Source: an uncultured Kordiimonas sp. (GTDB lineage: Bacteria > Pseudomonadota > Alphaproteobacteria > Sphingomonadales > Kordiimonadaceae). From it: a DNA stretch of 64,000 nucleotides. Each line of letters opens with the position of its first letter. Positions within the stretch are counted from its first letter, which is position 1. The stretch spans positions 558,001 to 622,000 of the forward strand of contig CANNDZ010000001.1 in the NCBI GenBank assembly GCA_947503575.1, given 5' to 3'. Shown here piece after piece: positions 50,256 through 59,390 of the stretch. The notes under the pieces were generated by a model. It was not told the DNA's origin. It ran no database searches and was given only the letters and a program-made list of their open reading frames with translations. A program made the translations under genes and the position numbers.

Positions 50256-51362
50256 GTGGGGATCAGGATGCAGCTGCTCAATCTCAATATCGATAAGATT
50301 ATAATTCATCAGGTATTCCGTCGAAACCAAGATGGCAAAGTCAAGCCCCTTCAAAGCCATGAATACACAGTGTTTGATCACAGTGCTATGACTGTATTTA
50401 AGCGGCGCGTTATTGATGCTTTGGGTGAGGGATCTAAAGCGGTGCAAATGGAAATAGTTGACCAGTGCGCTACTAGCGTATCAAAATTGGTCGATAGCAT
50501 GATTGATCAAGACCAAGAGACCTTTGCTGTTTCATCTTTTGATATTGCCACGAAGCTGGCCGACGCTCAACAAACAAGGTCTATCCCTGGTGGCATAGTT
50601 GTTGTTTTTACCGGCACTCAAGGTTCTTCGGCTAAGAAGTTTTTGGGGATAATTAAGGCTGAAGTTCACACGGGGTATGAGAAGAAAGTGCATCCCACTA
50701 CAAATGAAATCTCTCTAAAGTTTGTGGAAGAGCTGCTTCTAACGCCGGGCACGCGATTATATAAAACTGTCGGCTTTTTTGAAAAAGTTGATTGTGAAGA
50801 AACCGCTGACGACTTGAATGACAAGTGGGCGGTGATGATCTCAGATTATCAAATCAGTCAAGCTGATGGAAAAGCAGCAGCAAAGTACTTCTACGAAGAT
50901 TTTCTTGGTTGTGGTTATCCTAAGACAAACGCGCGTGTTACTAAACAGTTCTATGAAGTTACGTCCCAGTTTATTTCTAAACTCTCCGTTACTGAAGTAG
51001 AGAAAAGCCATCTTATAAATGCGCTGACAACCTATTTAAAAGCCGATGTTTCAAACGTTGTAAGCGCGTCAGAGTTTGCGCAAACCTATTTCAACGATTT
51101 AGCCACACAAGATGCCTATACAGGTTATGTGAAGAGCCAGGGGCTACCTACTACTGCGTTCACCAAAGACGTTGAGCACGTTGAGGGGAACTTGAACGTC
51201 CGCAAAGTAAGGTTTGGTAGTAACGTTAGAATCACGGCCCCATCAGAGGCTTTCAAAAACTTGGTTGAAATCAAAGAGATTGATGGTGAGCCCGATGAAT
51301 CCGGTGTGCGAGCAAAGTGGACGCAAATAATTGTTAAAGACAGAATTGTTAGACAAGAATGA
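50256..51362 (+). CDS. NdpA/YejK (37-kDa nucleoid-associated protein) family member; ATG alternative start at 50268
   Basis: Overall pattern of the NA37/NdpA family: N-terminal LNLNIDKIIIHQVFRR, KKFLGIIKAEVHTGYEKK, C-terminal KNLVEIKEIDGEPDESGVRAKWTQIIVKDRIV. Confidence 0.6.
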   Translation: MGIRMQLLNLNIDKIIIHQVFRRNQDGKVKPLQSHEYTVFDHSAMTVFKRRVIDALGEGSKAVQMEIVDQCATSVSKLVDSMIDQDQETFAVSSFDIATKLADAQQTRSIPGGIVVVFTGTQGSSAKKFLGIIKAEVHTGYEKKVHPTTNEISLKFVEELLLTPGTRLYKTVGFFEKVDCEETADDLNDKWAVMISDYQISQADGKAAAKYFYEDFLGCGYPKTNARVTKQFYEVTSQFISKLSVTEVEKSHLINALTTYLKADVSNVVSASEFAQTYFNDLATQDAYTGYVKSQGLPTTAFTKDVEHVEGNLNVRKVRFGSNVRITAPSEAFKNLVEIKEIDGEPDESGVRAKWTQIIVKDRIVRQE

Positions 51363-52351
51363 ACGAGTCCGAACTCAGATCCAAATGGACTTCTGAAAAA
51401 CTCATATATGAGCGCTGGGGGCAATTTATTATATCGAAGTTGTCTGAGGAGCTTGAGAGATGCGTCGATAACCTGGACCAGTTTCTCAAGATTCCACCTC
51501 GAGTTCGTGTCAAAACCGATGCCTCTTTAGTTGATAAAGCATTCTATCGTAAGAAGAATTATGAGGATCCGTATAACGATATTGAAGATAAAGTCGGCAT
51601 TCGCTTCGTTGTGCTTCTGATTGAAGACATAGAGATTATCAGAAATATAGTTGTTAATGCTGATGTTTGGGAATACGACGAGTGTCGAAATTTCGAAGCA
51701 GAGAGACGAAAAGATCCGCTGTTGTTCACCTATCAGTCAGTGCATTTCGTTTTGCGCCCGAAAACCCCGTTGACGCTCGATGGCCATACGATCTTAAGCC
51801 AAACTGCTTGCGAATTACAAATTCGCACACTATTGCAGCATGCCCATGCAGAACTAACCCATGACTCCATTTATAAGTCTGAGAGAACCGTAAAGCCCAA
51901 CGTGCATCGCACTGTGGCAAAGAGTATGGCTCTTATAGAAACCACTGATGAGTTTTTCTCCTCAGTAACCCGAGAATTAAATTACGGACCTTTGCAGGAA
52001 TACAGAATTGTTGAGCTGCTAGACTCGACCTTTATGACTTATACTGGCTTAACGCCGAATCTTCAGAAATCTTCGATAGTTATTTGGGATGCTTATGAAG
52101 ACTTAATAGATGAAAAACTCATAGAAAATATTCATAAAGACCTCATCAATAATAATGAATACAAATTCCTTTCAAGCACTTTGAAAGAACGATACACGGA
52201 AAATACATTTTATCAGCAAAGTATAATTATATTTCTCTACTGGATGCTGCTCACAAACAAGTCGCGTTTATACAGATATTGGCCGTTAGATGGCCGCGTT
52301 TTGGACCCTTTGGCAAATGACGTCGGAATTAGCAGTACTTGGGAAGTTTAA
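51359..52351 (+). CDS. RelA/SpoT-type (p)ppGpp synthetase domain protein, small alarmone synthetase/toxSAS-like
   Basis: RVRVKTDASLVDKAFYRKKNYEDPYNDIEDKVGIRFVVLL; G-loop TYQSVHFVLR; CELQIRTLLQHAHAELTHDSIYK; no HD hydrolase domain. Confidence 0.85.
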   Translation: MNESELRSKWTSEKLIYERWGQFIISKLSEELERCVDNLDQFLKIPPRVRVKTDASLVDKAFYRKKNYEDPYNDIEDKVGIRFVVLLIEDIEIIRNIVVNADVWEYDECRNFEAERRKDPLLFTYQSVHFVLRPKTPLTLDGHTILSQTACELQIRTLLQHAHAELTHDSIYKSERTVKPNVHRTVAKSMALIETTDEFFSSVTRELNYGPLQEYRIVELLDSTFMTYTGLTPNLQKSSIVIWDAYEDLIDEKLIENIHKDLINNNEYKFLSSTLKERYTENTFYQQSIIIFLYWMLLTNKSRLYRYWPLDGRVLDPLANDVGISSTWEV

Positions 52352-52412
52352 GGGTGATTATGCTCTAAAACTCCCTCTTGCTCCCCCCTTTGTTTGCCTG
52401 TAAACAGCGCGC

Positions 52413-54215
52413 ATGACTGACCAAAAACACATTCGCAATTTCTCGATCATTGCCCACATCGACCACGGCAAATCCACGCTCGCGGACCGCATGATCCAGC
52501 GCACCGGCGCGCTGTCCGACCGCGAGATGCAGGCCCAAGTGCTCGATAACATGGATATCGAGCGCGAGCGCGGCATCACCATCAAGGCGCAGACCGTGCG
52601 GCTGGATTACACCGCGCAGGACGGGCAGCAATATGTGCTGAACCTGATGGACACGCCGGGCCATGTGGATTTCGCTTATGAGGTTTCCCGCTGTCTGGCG
52701 GCATGCGAAGGCTCGCTGCTGGTGGTGGATGCAAGCCAGGGAGTGGAGGCGCAAACGCTGGCGAACGTGTATCAGGCCATTGATAACGACCATGAAATTG
52801 TGCCGGTGCTGAACAAAATTGACCTGCCCGCCGCCGAGCCAGAGCGCGTGCGCACCCAAATTGAAGATGTGATCGGCATTGATGCGTCTGACGCCATTGA
52901 ATGCTCCGCCAAATCCGGCCTCGGCATTGATGATGTGCTCGAATCTGTCGTGACCCGCCTGCCTGCACCCGCCGGGGACCCGGACGCGCCCCTAAAGGCG
53001 CTGCTGGTTGATAGCTGGTATGACGCTTACCTCGGTGTGATGGTCCTTATCCGCGTGATTGATGGCAGCATCAAAAAAGGCCAGACCATCAAGATGGTCA
53101 ACGCAGATAGCGAACACCAGGTCGAGCGTGTGGGCGTGTTTACGCCCAAGGGTGTGCAGGTGCCGTCCCTTGGCCCCGGCGAGGTTGGCTTTATCACCGC
53201 CAGTATCAAGGAAGTGGCGGACACCAACGTGGGCGACACCATCACTGACGCCAAAAAGCCCTGCGCCGAGGCATTGCCCGGCTTTAAGCCCAGCCAGTCT
53301 GTGGTGTTTTGTGGCCTCTTCCCGGCCGACACGTCCGAGTATGAGGCGCTGAAGGAGGCGCTCGCGAAACTGCGGTTAAATGACGCCAGCTTTGAGTTTG
53401 AAACCGAAAGCAGCACCGCGCTTGGGTTTGGTTTCCGCTGCGGGTTCCTTGGTATGTTGCACCTGGAAATCATTCAGGAACGCATCACCCGTGAATTTGA
53501 CATTGAGCTCATTACCACCAGCCCCAGCGTGATTTACAAAATCCACATGACCAACGGCGAGGTGATTGAACTGCACAACCCCGCCGACATGCCGGACGTG
53601 GTGCGGGTGGACCACATCGAAGAACCTTGGATCAACGCCACCATATTGGTGCCGGATGAGCATTTGGGCACGGTGCTGAAACTGTGTGAGGACAAACGCG
53701 GCATCCAGCAGGACCTGACCTATGTGGGCGCGCGTGCGATGCTGAAATACAAGCTGCCCCTCAATGAAGTGGTGTATGATTTTTATGATCGGCTGAAGTC
53801 GGTCAGCCGGGGCTACGCCAGCTTTGACTATGACATGGCGGGGTACGAACAATCAGACCTGGTGAAAATGTCAATTTTGGTGAACGCAGAGCCGGTGGAT
53901 GCGCTGTCGATGCTGGTGCACCGCACCCAGGCCGACAGCCGGGGCCGCGCCCTGTGTGACCGCTTGAAGGACCTGATCCCGCGCCAGCTCTTTAAAATTC
54001 CGATCCAGGCGGCCATTGGCGGCAAGGTGATTGCCCGTGAAACCATTTCGGCCATGCGCAAGGACGTGACCGCCAAATGTTACGGCGGCGACGTGACGCG
54101 CAAGAAAAAGCTGCTCGAGAAGCAGAAAAAGGGTAAGGCCAAAATGCGCATGTACGGCAAGGTGGAAATTCCGCACAGCGCCTTCATCGCGGCCCTCAAA
54201 ATGCGCGAGAGTTAG
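52413..54215 (+). CDS. lepA: Elongation factor 4 (LepA)
   Basis: [60 protein letters not shown]. Confidence 0.98.
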   Translation: MTDQKHIRNFSIIAHIDHGKSTLADRMIQRTGALSDREMQAQVLDNMDIERERGITIKAQTVRLDYTAQDGQQYVLNLMDTPGHVDFAYEVSRCLAACEGSLLVVDASQGVEAQTLANVYQAIDNDHEIVPVLNKIDLPAAEPERVRTQIEDVIGIDASDAIECSAKSGLGIDDVLESVVTRLPAPAGDPDAPLKALLVDSWYDAYLGVMVLIRVIDGSIKKGQTIKMVNADSEHQVERVGVFTPKGVQVPSLGPGEVGFITASIKEVADTNVGDTITDAKKPCAEALPGFKPSQSVVFCGLFPADTSEYEALKEALAKLRLNDASFEFETESSTALGFGFRCGFLGMLHLEIIQERITREFDIELITTSPSVIYKIHMTNGEVIELHNPADMPDVVRVDHIEEPWINATILVPDEHLGTVLKLCEDKRGIQQDLTYVGARAMLKYKLPLNEVVYDFYDRLKSVSRGYASFDYDMAGYEQSDLVKMSILVNAEPVDALSMLVHRTQADSRGRALCDRLKDLIPRQLFKIPIQAAIGGKVIARETISAMRKDVTAKCYGGDVTRKKKLLEKQKKGKAKMRMYGKVEIPHSAFIAALKMRES

Positions 54216-54297
54216 GTCCACGGCGTATTGTACCAGTTTTCTGTATCAAGGGGCCGGTTGCTGAAATTGAGTAGCCAACGAAGTTGTTGATCTGAGG

Positions 54298-55074
54298 TTA
54301 TTCAATTTTACCTTTGGATATAAGTAAGATTCTGTCGTTATCAGATTTACACTTATATGAATAATATTGGTCTTTACCAATTGGAGCTAAGCCAAGTTCG
54401 CGAATGATTTGCGAATCTACTTCTCCATTCAATATCGCGATTTCTTCTCGTGCCAATGCGTCTCTTGCGCCACCATTCTTTCTAATCCTTTTCATATAAT
54501 CTTTCTGCTGAGCAACCACAGCAATAACGTCTCTAGTAATTGGGGTCTCTAATAAATTTCCAAAAAGATATTGTAAACGTTGACTGCCAGACTTCTTGGA
54601 AAAAATAGCATCTATAGTTTCAGAAGAAATGCCTTCCCAGAAATTGCGGGCTAGTTCCTCATCTTTGACTAACCAGGTTACATTTCCGAAACTCACGTTA
54701 TCGCTTGAATTTATCAAGCCAAATGAGCACTTGGAACTAGCTCCATCATAAAACACCACCAGGAAAACACTCGGTTCTTTAGCGTGTGGGGCATTCCACA
54801 CATTGCTGAAGTTTAATATAACAGCGACATTTGTACCGTTTATTTCCACGCCGTTGCGGTTTCGTGTGGTGCGTAATTGGTGTTGAATCAAAATTTCGAT
54901 TTTGGTGCCAATATATGCAATTTCAACTTCGTTAAGTTCCGCCACAGAGCGACGACCAGATCGAAGTGTGTCAATGACTTCGTCGAGAGCAATTCTTAGT
55001 GTAGCCAATAGTGCTTGCTTAAGGTTGTCAGGGCCACCAAATGCCAGTTCTATTTTTTCCCTAACTTGTTGCAT
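54298..55074 (-). CDS. NaeI-like type II restriction endonuclease family protein
   Basis: AYIGTKIEILIQHQL catalytic-E region and C-terminal VVAQQKDYMKRIRKNGGARDALAREEIAILNG...ELGLAP match my recollection of NaeI; adjacent to C5 methylase. Confidence 0.7.
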   Translation of the reverse strand: MQQVREKIELAFGGPDNLKQALLATLRIALDEVIDTLRSGRRSVAELNEVEIAYIGTKIEILIQHQLRTTRNRNGVEINGTNVAVILNFSNVWNAPHAKEPSVFLVVFYDGASSKCSFGLINSSDNVSFGNVTWLVKDEELARNFWEGISSETIDAIFSKKSGSQRLQYLFGNLLETPITRDVIAVVAQQKDYMKRIRKNGGARDALAREEIAILNGEVDSQIIRELGLAPIGKDQYYSYKCKSDNDRILLISKGKIE

Positions 55075-55145
55075 GATCTACCTGTCAAATTAGCTGGTAT
55101 GGTTTTACTGGCCATTCCAAAATTATTTAGTGCTCATTAACTATA

Positions 55146-56120
55146 TCACCTGCTGATACGGAAAACACGTCGCTTAGCTGTAATTGTTTTCTTGATCTCA
55201 TTCGCTACTGCTTGCGCAACGGGCGCTGGGAAAGCATTTCCCACTTGCCTATATTGCGGTGTCTTTTTGCCAGAAAATATCCAGTCATCTGGAAATCCTT
55301 GTAAGCGAGCAACCATTCTTACAGTAAGTTTGGGCATGCCAACAAAGTCTCTTTCTGGCGCAGACTCAGCTATTAATTTCCCGTTTACACCAAGGCTTGC
55401 CCAGGCACGTTTTGCTCTGGTCGGGCCTAAGTCAGGTCCACCGTGTTTCATCGATCCACCAACAATGGTTGGGGCGATTTCATTGGCTTTGTCTTTCCAC
55501 TTTTTCGCACCAAGCCAGCCATTTGCCGACATGAGGTCAAATAGAACTTCACCTACAGGCGGTGGATTTATTAGGTTTGGTGTTGGCCAAGAAAAGTTTT
55601 CAGCAAACTCATTTTTTATGGCGACAATTATTACTCTGGGGCGCAACTGCGATACACCATAATCAGATGCATTTAGAAGTCGCCATTCAGCCACGTAACC
55701 CAGTTTTTTTAGCTGTTGTTTTAATCCATTGCGATAATCTTCAAAAACTGTGGAGAGAAAGCCCCTAACGTTTTCCAGCATGATGGCTGTAGGTTTCGTG
55801 GCCTCGATGATTTGCAGGGCAGAAGGAAATAAGTTTCGTTCGTCTCTTTCACCCAATTGTTTCCCTGCAACGGAGAACGGGGGGCAAGGTAGCCCGCCGG
55901 CCAATAAATCTACCCCTTTAAATTTGCCCGCTTGGGAGACAAACTCCCGGATATCTTGGTTTGCTATGTTCCATTCTCGTCTGTTAGCCGACAGGGTATT
56001 ACAACAATGCTGATCTATTTCGACTAATATTTGATGATTAAATCCAGCACCTTCTAATCCCAATGCTTGGCCACCAGCCCCTGCACATAGTTCTACTGAA
56101 GTAAGCAACCCACTCTCCAC
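55146..56120 (-). CDS. DNA (cytosine-5)-methyltransferase
   Basis: LCAGAGGQALGLEGAGF motif I; GGLPCPPFSVAGKQ motif IV; MLENVRG motif VI; RQVGNAFPAPVA motif X. Confidence 0.95.
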   Translation of the reverse strand: MESGLLTSVELCAGAGGQALGLEGAGFNHQILVEIDQHCCNTLSANRREWNIANQDIREFVSQAGKFKGVDLLAGGLPCPPFSVAGKQLGERDERNLFPSALQIIEATKPTAIMLENVRGFLSTVFEDYRNGLKQQLKKLGYVAEWRLLNASDYGVSQLRPRVIIVAIKNEFAENFSWPTPNLINPPPVGEVLFDLMSANGWLGAKKWKDKANEIAPTIVGGSMKHGGPDLGPTRAKRAWASLGVNGKLIAESAPERDFVGMPKLTVRMVARLQGFPDDWIFSGKKTPQYRQVGNAFPAPVAQAVANEIKKTITAKRRVFRISR

Positions 56121-56175
56121 TCACAACAAATGTTCATATTATGTTCTTTTTGATTATGTAGTGCAAAATAAACAT

Positions 56176-56676
56176 TTATGTCAAATATTCTTGCAACGCT
56201 TTTTCGTATTCACAAAGCGTCGCAAACAAAAAAGACTGATTATTGAGTAAAACGGAGAAACCCATGAGGTGAGCTGTTTGCCCCTGCAGCTGTGTGTGTG
56301 CGAGACTATCTCTTCTAGTTTTCAAATCACCCAGTGTCGACTTGAGCCGTATGCGTCTAGCGTCTCCGACCCTGTCTTCTATGCAGTGCGTACCATGCAT
56401 GCCCACCATATGGATTAACATCATCCTAAAATGTTTCTCATAGTCGAAGCCATAGACTTTTTTCACGACTGTTTTGAATTCATCATCGAAATCGGTTCGC
56501 CGAAGACATTTTTGTCCGTATTTCAGCATTAGCTTGTCGACTTCTTCCTCAATCCAGCCACATAATTCGATTAATGCCACTTTACTTAAATAGCGCTGAT
56601 CTACGGGCGATCTTGAGGAGTTAAAACTTGCTTCCAGTCGCTTAAGTGACTGGACAATTTCATAACGCGCAACCAT
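56176..56676 (-). CDS. HEPN-like domain protein
   Basis: Small all-helical protein with TRRDSLAHTQ (RX4H) near the C-terminus; 3 nt downstream of DUF262 gene. Confidence 0.6.
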   Translation of the reverse strand: MVARYEIVQSLKRLEASFNSSRSPVDQRYLSKVALIELCGWIEEEVDKLMLKYGQKCLRRTDFDDEFKTVVKKVYGFDYEKHFRMMLIHMVGMHGTHCIEDRVGDARRIRLKSTLGDLKTRRDSLAHTQLQGQTAHLMGFSVLLNNQSFLFATLCEYEKALQEYLT

Positions 56677-56679
56677 TGA

Positions 56680-57819
56680 TTATGGCCCAAATAAATCAAT
56701 GGCAGTCTGAATTCTTCCCCTGACACGGTCCTTCTTTGACAGGCCTTCCTTCAGCGCTTCATTTGAGAAATTAGGATGTTTTAGAAGTCTCAGCCATTTC
56801 ACTTGCGCAGCTTTATCAGTACTTCCTGCCAATTCTGATAGATTAGATATAATACCTACCAAAGCGGCTTCTAAGACAGCGATCGGCGGCCTATTTTTTA
56901 CGTCTTCATTCATGCATTTTTTGTACAGGATTGAAACCGCACTATTGAACAAGCCCCTTTTGTTATCTAAAAAGTCGCTAGACGCATTTTGATGCTTAAG
57001 CATGTAGTTGTTTAAAAACTTTGCAACATTGCCCTCGTATAATTGCAAATTATCATGTAGAGCGAATACCCGTAAAATCAATTCTTGTTTGACAAACCTT
57101 AAGTTTTTCCCGGGCTTCATGCCGTTTATCTGACGCCACTCGTCGTTCTGGTCCAATTCTCTCAGAAGCATGTTAAGCGAACCGCTAAAGATGCAATTTC
57201 TAATCTCTTGATTGTTGAGTTTTTGTCCGCCCGAGTTCAACCTGTGAAATATCGTAAACAGATATTCCATATGTCGCATTTTAGAAAAATCGCAACGAAG
57301 AACGTTTACTGGAATTTGTGTATTCTCGATCAAGGAATGATACCTTGGGAGCAAAGATTTTTGCGTTTTTTTACTTGCTGTCTGTTTGCCTGCTAACTTT
57401 GGGTCAATATCGTCAAGAGTACTAAGTCTCCAGGGGTTTTTGACATCTAAGAACCGTATTACTGTTGAAATGCGTTGCAAACCATCAATGACCTGCCATT
57501 GATTTTGTCGATAATCGAAAGCAAAGCACATACTGGGGATTGGGAGTTGTTTGGCCAAGGAGTCAATAAATCGTGTTTGTGCAACTCCATTCCAGACGAA
57601 GTCTCTTTGGAAATCAGGTTGTATTTGCAGGACGCCTTGATGGTGCATCCTAAATAGGTCTGCGCATGACCTTAACTCGTTGTATGAAACTATATCCGAG
57701 GGTGGTGTTTCATTTGAATCGTCGTCCAAATATCCACTTTCACGAAGTTCTTTTTCGTCTTCTTCGCTAAATTCTTCATGGCCACCACTTTCAGTTTCAT
57801 CGTCCATATGTGTCACCAT
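56680..57819 (-). CDS. DUF262 (GmrSD N-terminal/ParB-like) protein (alternative start 57807)
   Basis: LQIQPDFQRDFVWNGVAQTRFIDSLAKQLPIPSMCFAFD...WQVIDGLQRISTVIRFLD; no C-terminal DUF1524-like HNH seen. Confidence 0.88.
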   Translation of the reverse strand: MVTHMDDETESGGHEEFSEEDEKELRESGYLDDDSNETPPSDIVSYNELRSCADLFRMHHQGVLQIQPDFQRDFVWNGVAQTRFIDSLAKQLPIPSMCFAFDYRQNQWQVIDGLQRISTVIRFLDVKNPWRLSTLDDIDPKLAGKQTASKKTQKSLLPRYHSLIENTQIPVNVLRCDFSKMRHMEYLFTIFHRLNSGGQKLNNQEIRNCIFSGSLNMLLRELDQNDEWRQINGMKPGKNLRFVKQELILRVFALHDNLQLYEGNVAKFLNNYMLKHQNASSDFLDNKRGLFNSAVSILYKKCMNEDVKNRPPIAVLEAALVGIISNLSELAGSTDKAAQVKWLRLLKHPNFSNEALKEGLSKKDRVRGRIQTAIDLFGP

Positions 57820-58403
57820 CGCGTTTTAGAAACATTATCATTTCATACAGTTGCATATTGCAATTTTTATGTAAACCATGAGTCATGCCTGCACGGTATG
57901 TGGGACTGACGCCCAATCGAAATAGCGCTCAGGTGTTTGCAACGGCGTGCATCAATCCCGAGCGGTGCGGAAGCTAACGGCGCGGCGCATCATCTCGCCT
58001 GTCAGGCGTATCTGTCTGCGGAACCAGCGCACAATACGGTACCGGAACCCCACAATCACCCGGCGGCGCGCGCGGCGGCGACGCTCTGCCTCGGTCACGA
58101 CGCCCACGGCTTGGGTTGCCAGAATAAGCATCCGCACGGATCGACGGGACTTTCTGCCCGAATAGCCTGTTGCATCCGTCCGGCGGGGCAGCTTATCGCG
58201 CAATTTTGCCGGCATCAGGGTGCCCCTTCTAAAGGGCGAAGAAGCGCCGCCTTCTGGGGTGCGATCAGGATCTTTGTAGAGGGTTTGGTTTTGCTGTTTT
58301 CGCGATACGGCGCGTTTGCGCTTTAGCGACCCCAGTTTTACAGCCCGGACAATGGGCTTGCCCACGCGCTCATAAAAAGAGAATGTCCGCCCCGTAGGCA
58401 CGA

Positions 58404-59147
58404 TTATGCCACTGTTGCGGCGTCCGCGCTGGCGTGCAAATGCTCGACCAGATCGGGCGCAAGTCGCAGGCGCGACGACAACATACCGAGATAGTCTCTT
58501 TGTGCCACTGTGTCCCCCCCTATGACCAAAATGGAGGCCATATATACCTCTGATCCGACTTCGGGGCAATGGCTGGCTGCCACCAGGTCATCAATGCTGG
58601 TGGGGTGAGCCAGTTGTGTTTCCACAAATATGCGGTGGGCCGTATGCACGCCGCTGTTTTCCAGGTGTGTGCTGATCTGTATTTGATCATCCTGATTGAA
58701 ATGGCGGTCGGCCTTTGCAGCCGATACCATGGCTTTGATCAAGAGGCGCGAGAGGTCATCCTGCGCCGAGGCGGTAACCGGCAAAAAATTGGTGCCGAGC
58801 AATGGAGGAGCAGACACGGGCTGGCTCGGCACAGCGGCCATGTCGGGGGAATCAAAAGCGGAATGAGGGGTAGCATTCCACTTTTGCCATGCAGTATAGG
58901 CAAGGCCGCCAACAACAGCGACACCGCCCAGCCGCATGGCTGAATGCGCAAGTTTGCGCGGTGATTTACCGCGAAGAAGCAGCCCGGCGAGCCCGCCAGC
59001 CGTTGAGCCGGAAGAAGGCTCGCCGAAACTGCAAATCAACTGTCCAATGCCACTGCCTGACCGGCCTGGATTGCGCTGCCGGTCTGTGGGTGCCTGATTG
59101 GATGGACTAAGAAAAGTGTTCATCAGGTTGGCTGCGACATCGAACAT
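58404..59147 (-). CDS. DUF533 (YebE-like, TerB-like) protein
   Basis: LSRLLIKAMVSAAKADRHFNQDDQIQISTHLENSG...VYMASILVIGGDTVAQRDYLGMLSSRLRL. Confidence 0.85.
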   Translation of the reverse strand: MFDVAANLMNTFLSPSNQAPTDRQRNPGRSGSGIGQLICSFGEPSSGSTAGGLAGLLLRGKSPRKLAHSAMRLGGVAVVGGLAYTAWQKWNATPHSAFDSPDMAAVPSQPVSAPPLLGTNFLPVTASAQDDLSRLLIKAMVSAAKADRHFNQDDQIQISTHLENSGVHTAHRIFVETQLAHPTSIDDLVAASHCPEVGSEVYMASILVIGGDTVAQRDYLGMLSSRLRLAPDLVEHLHASADAATVA

Positions 59148-59236
59148 TGTTGATCTCTTGTGAAACTAAATTCAAACTTGCCCCCCTAAGATGGCAGGAT
59201 TTTTGATTTGCTCAAGGGGTCTGGAACGAATGTTCT

Positions 59237-59253
59237 GATAGGAAATGCCTATC
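59237..59253. promoter_or_regulatory. GATAG-N7-CTATC OxyR-like box upstream of the DUF533 gene
   Basis: GATAGGAAATGCCTATC, followed by ATAG-N4-CTAT at 59257-59268. Confidence 0.6.
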
Positions 59254-59390
59254 GAGATAGGTTTCTATGATCGCTTTGATTGGAAAACTTCAAGCCTTCT
59301 GATCTGGTGCCTGTTTTGGTTCCTTTTCGGATGCCTGATTGGCTGTTGATGTAACCCTGCTGGCCTGATGGTTGATGGGATTGTAGGGGG

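Noticed and set aside
57952-58569. 205-aa Arg-rich minus ORF overlapping the DUF533 gene
   Set aside because: First part overlaps DUF533 in another frame. The remaining basic portion (MPAKLRDKLPRRTDATGYSG...) could be a small protein, but evidence is too weak to call.
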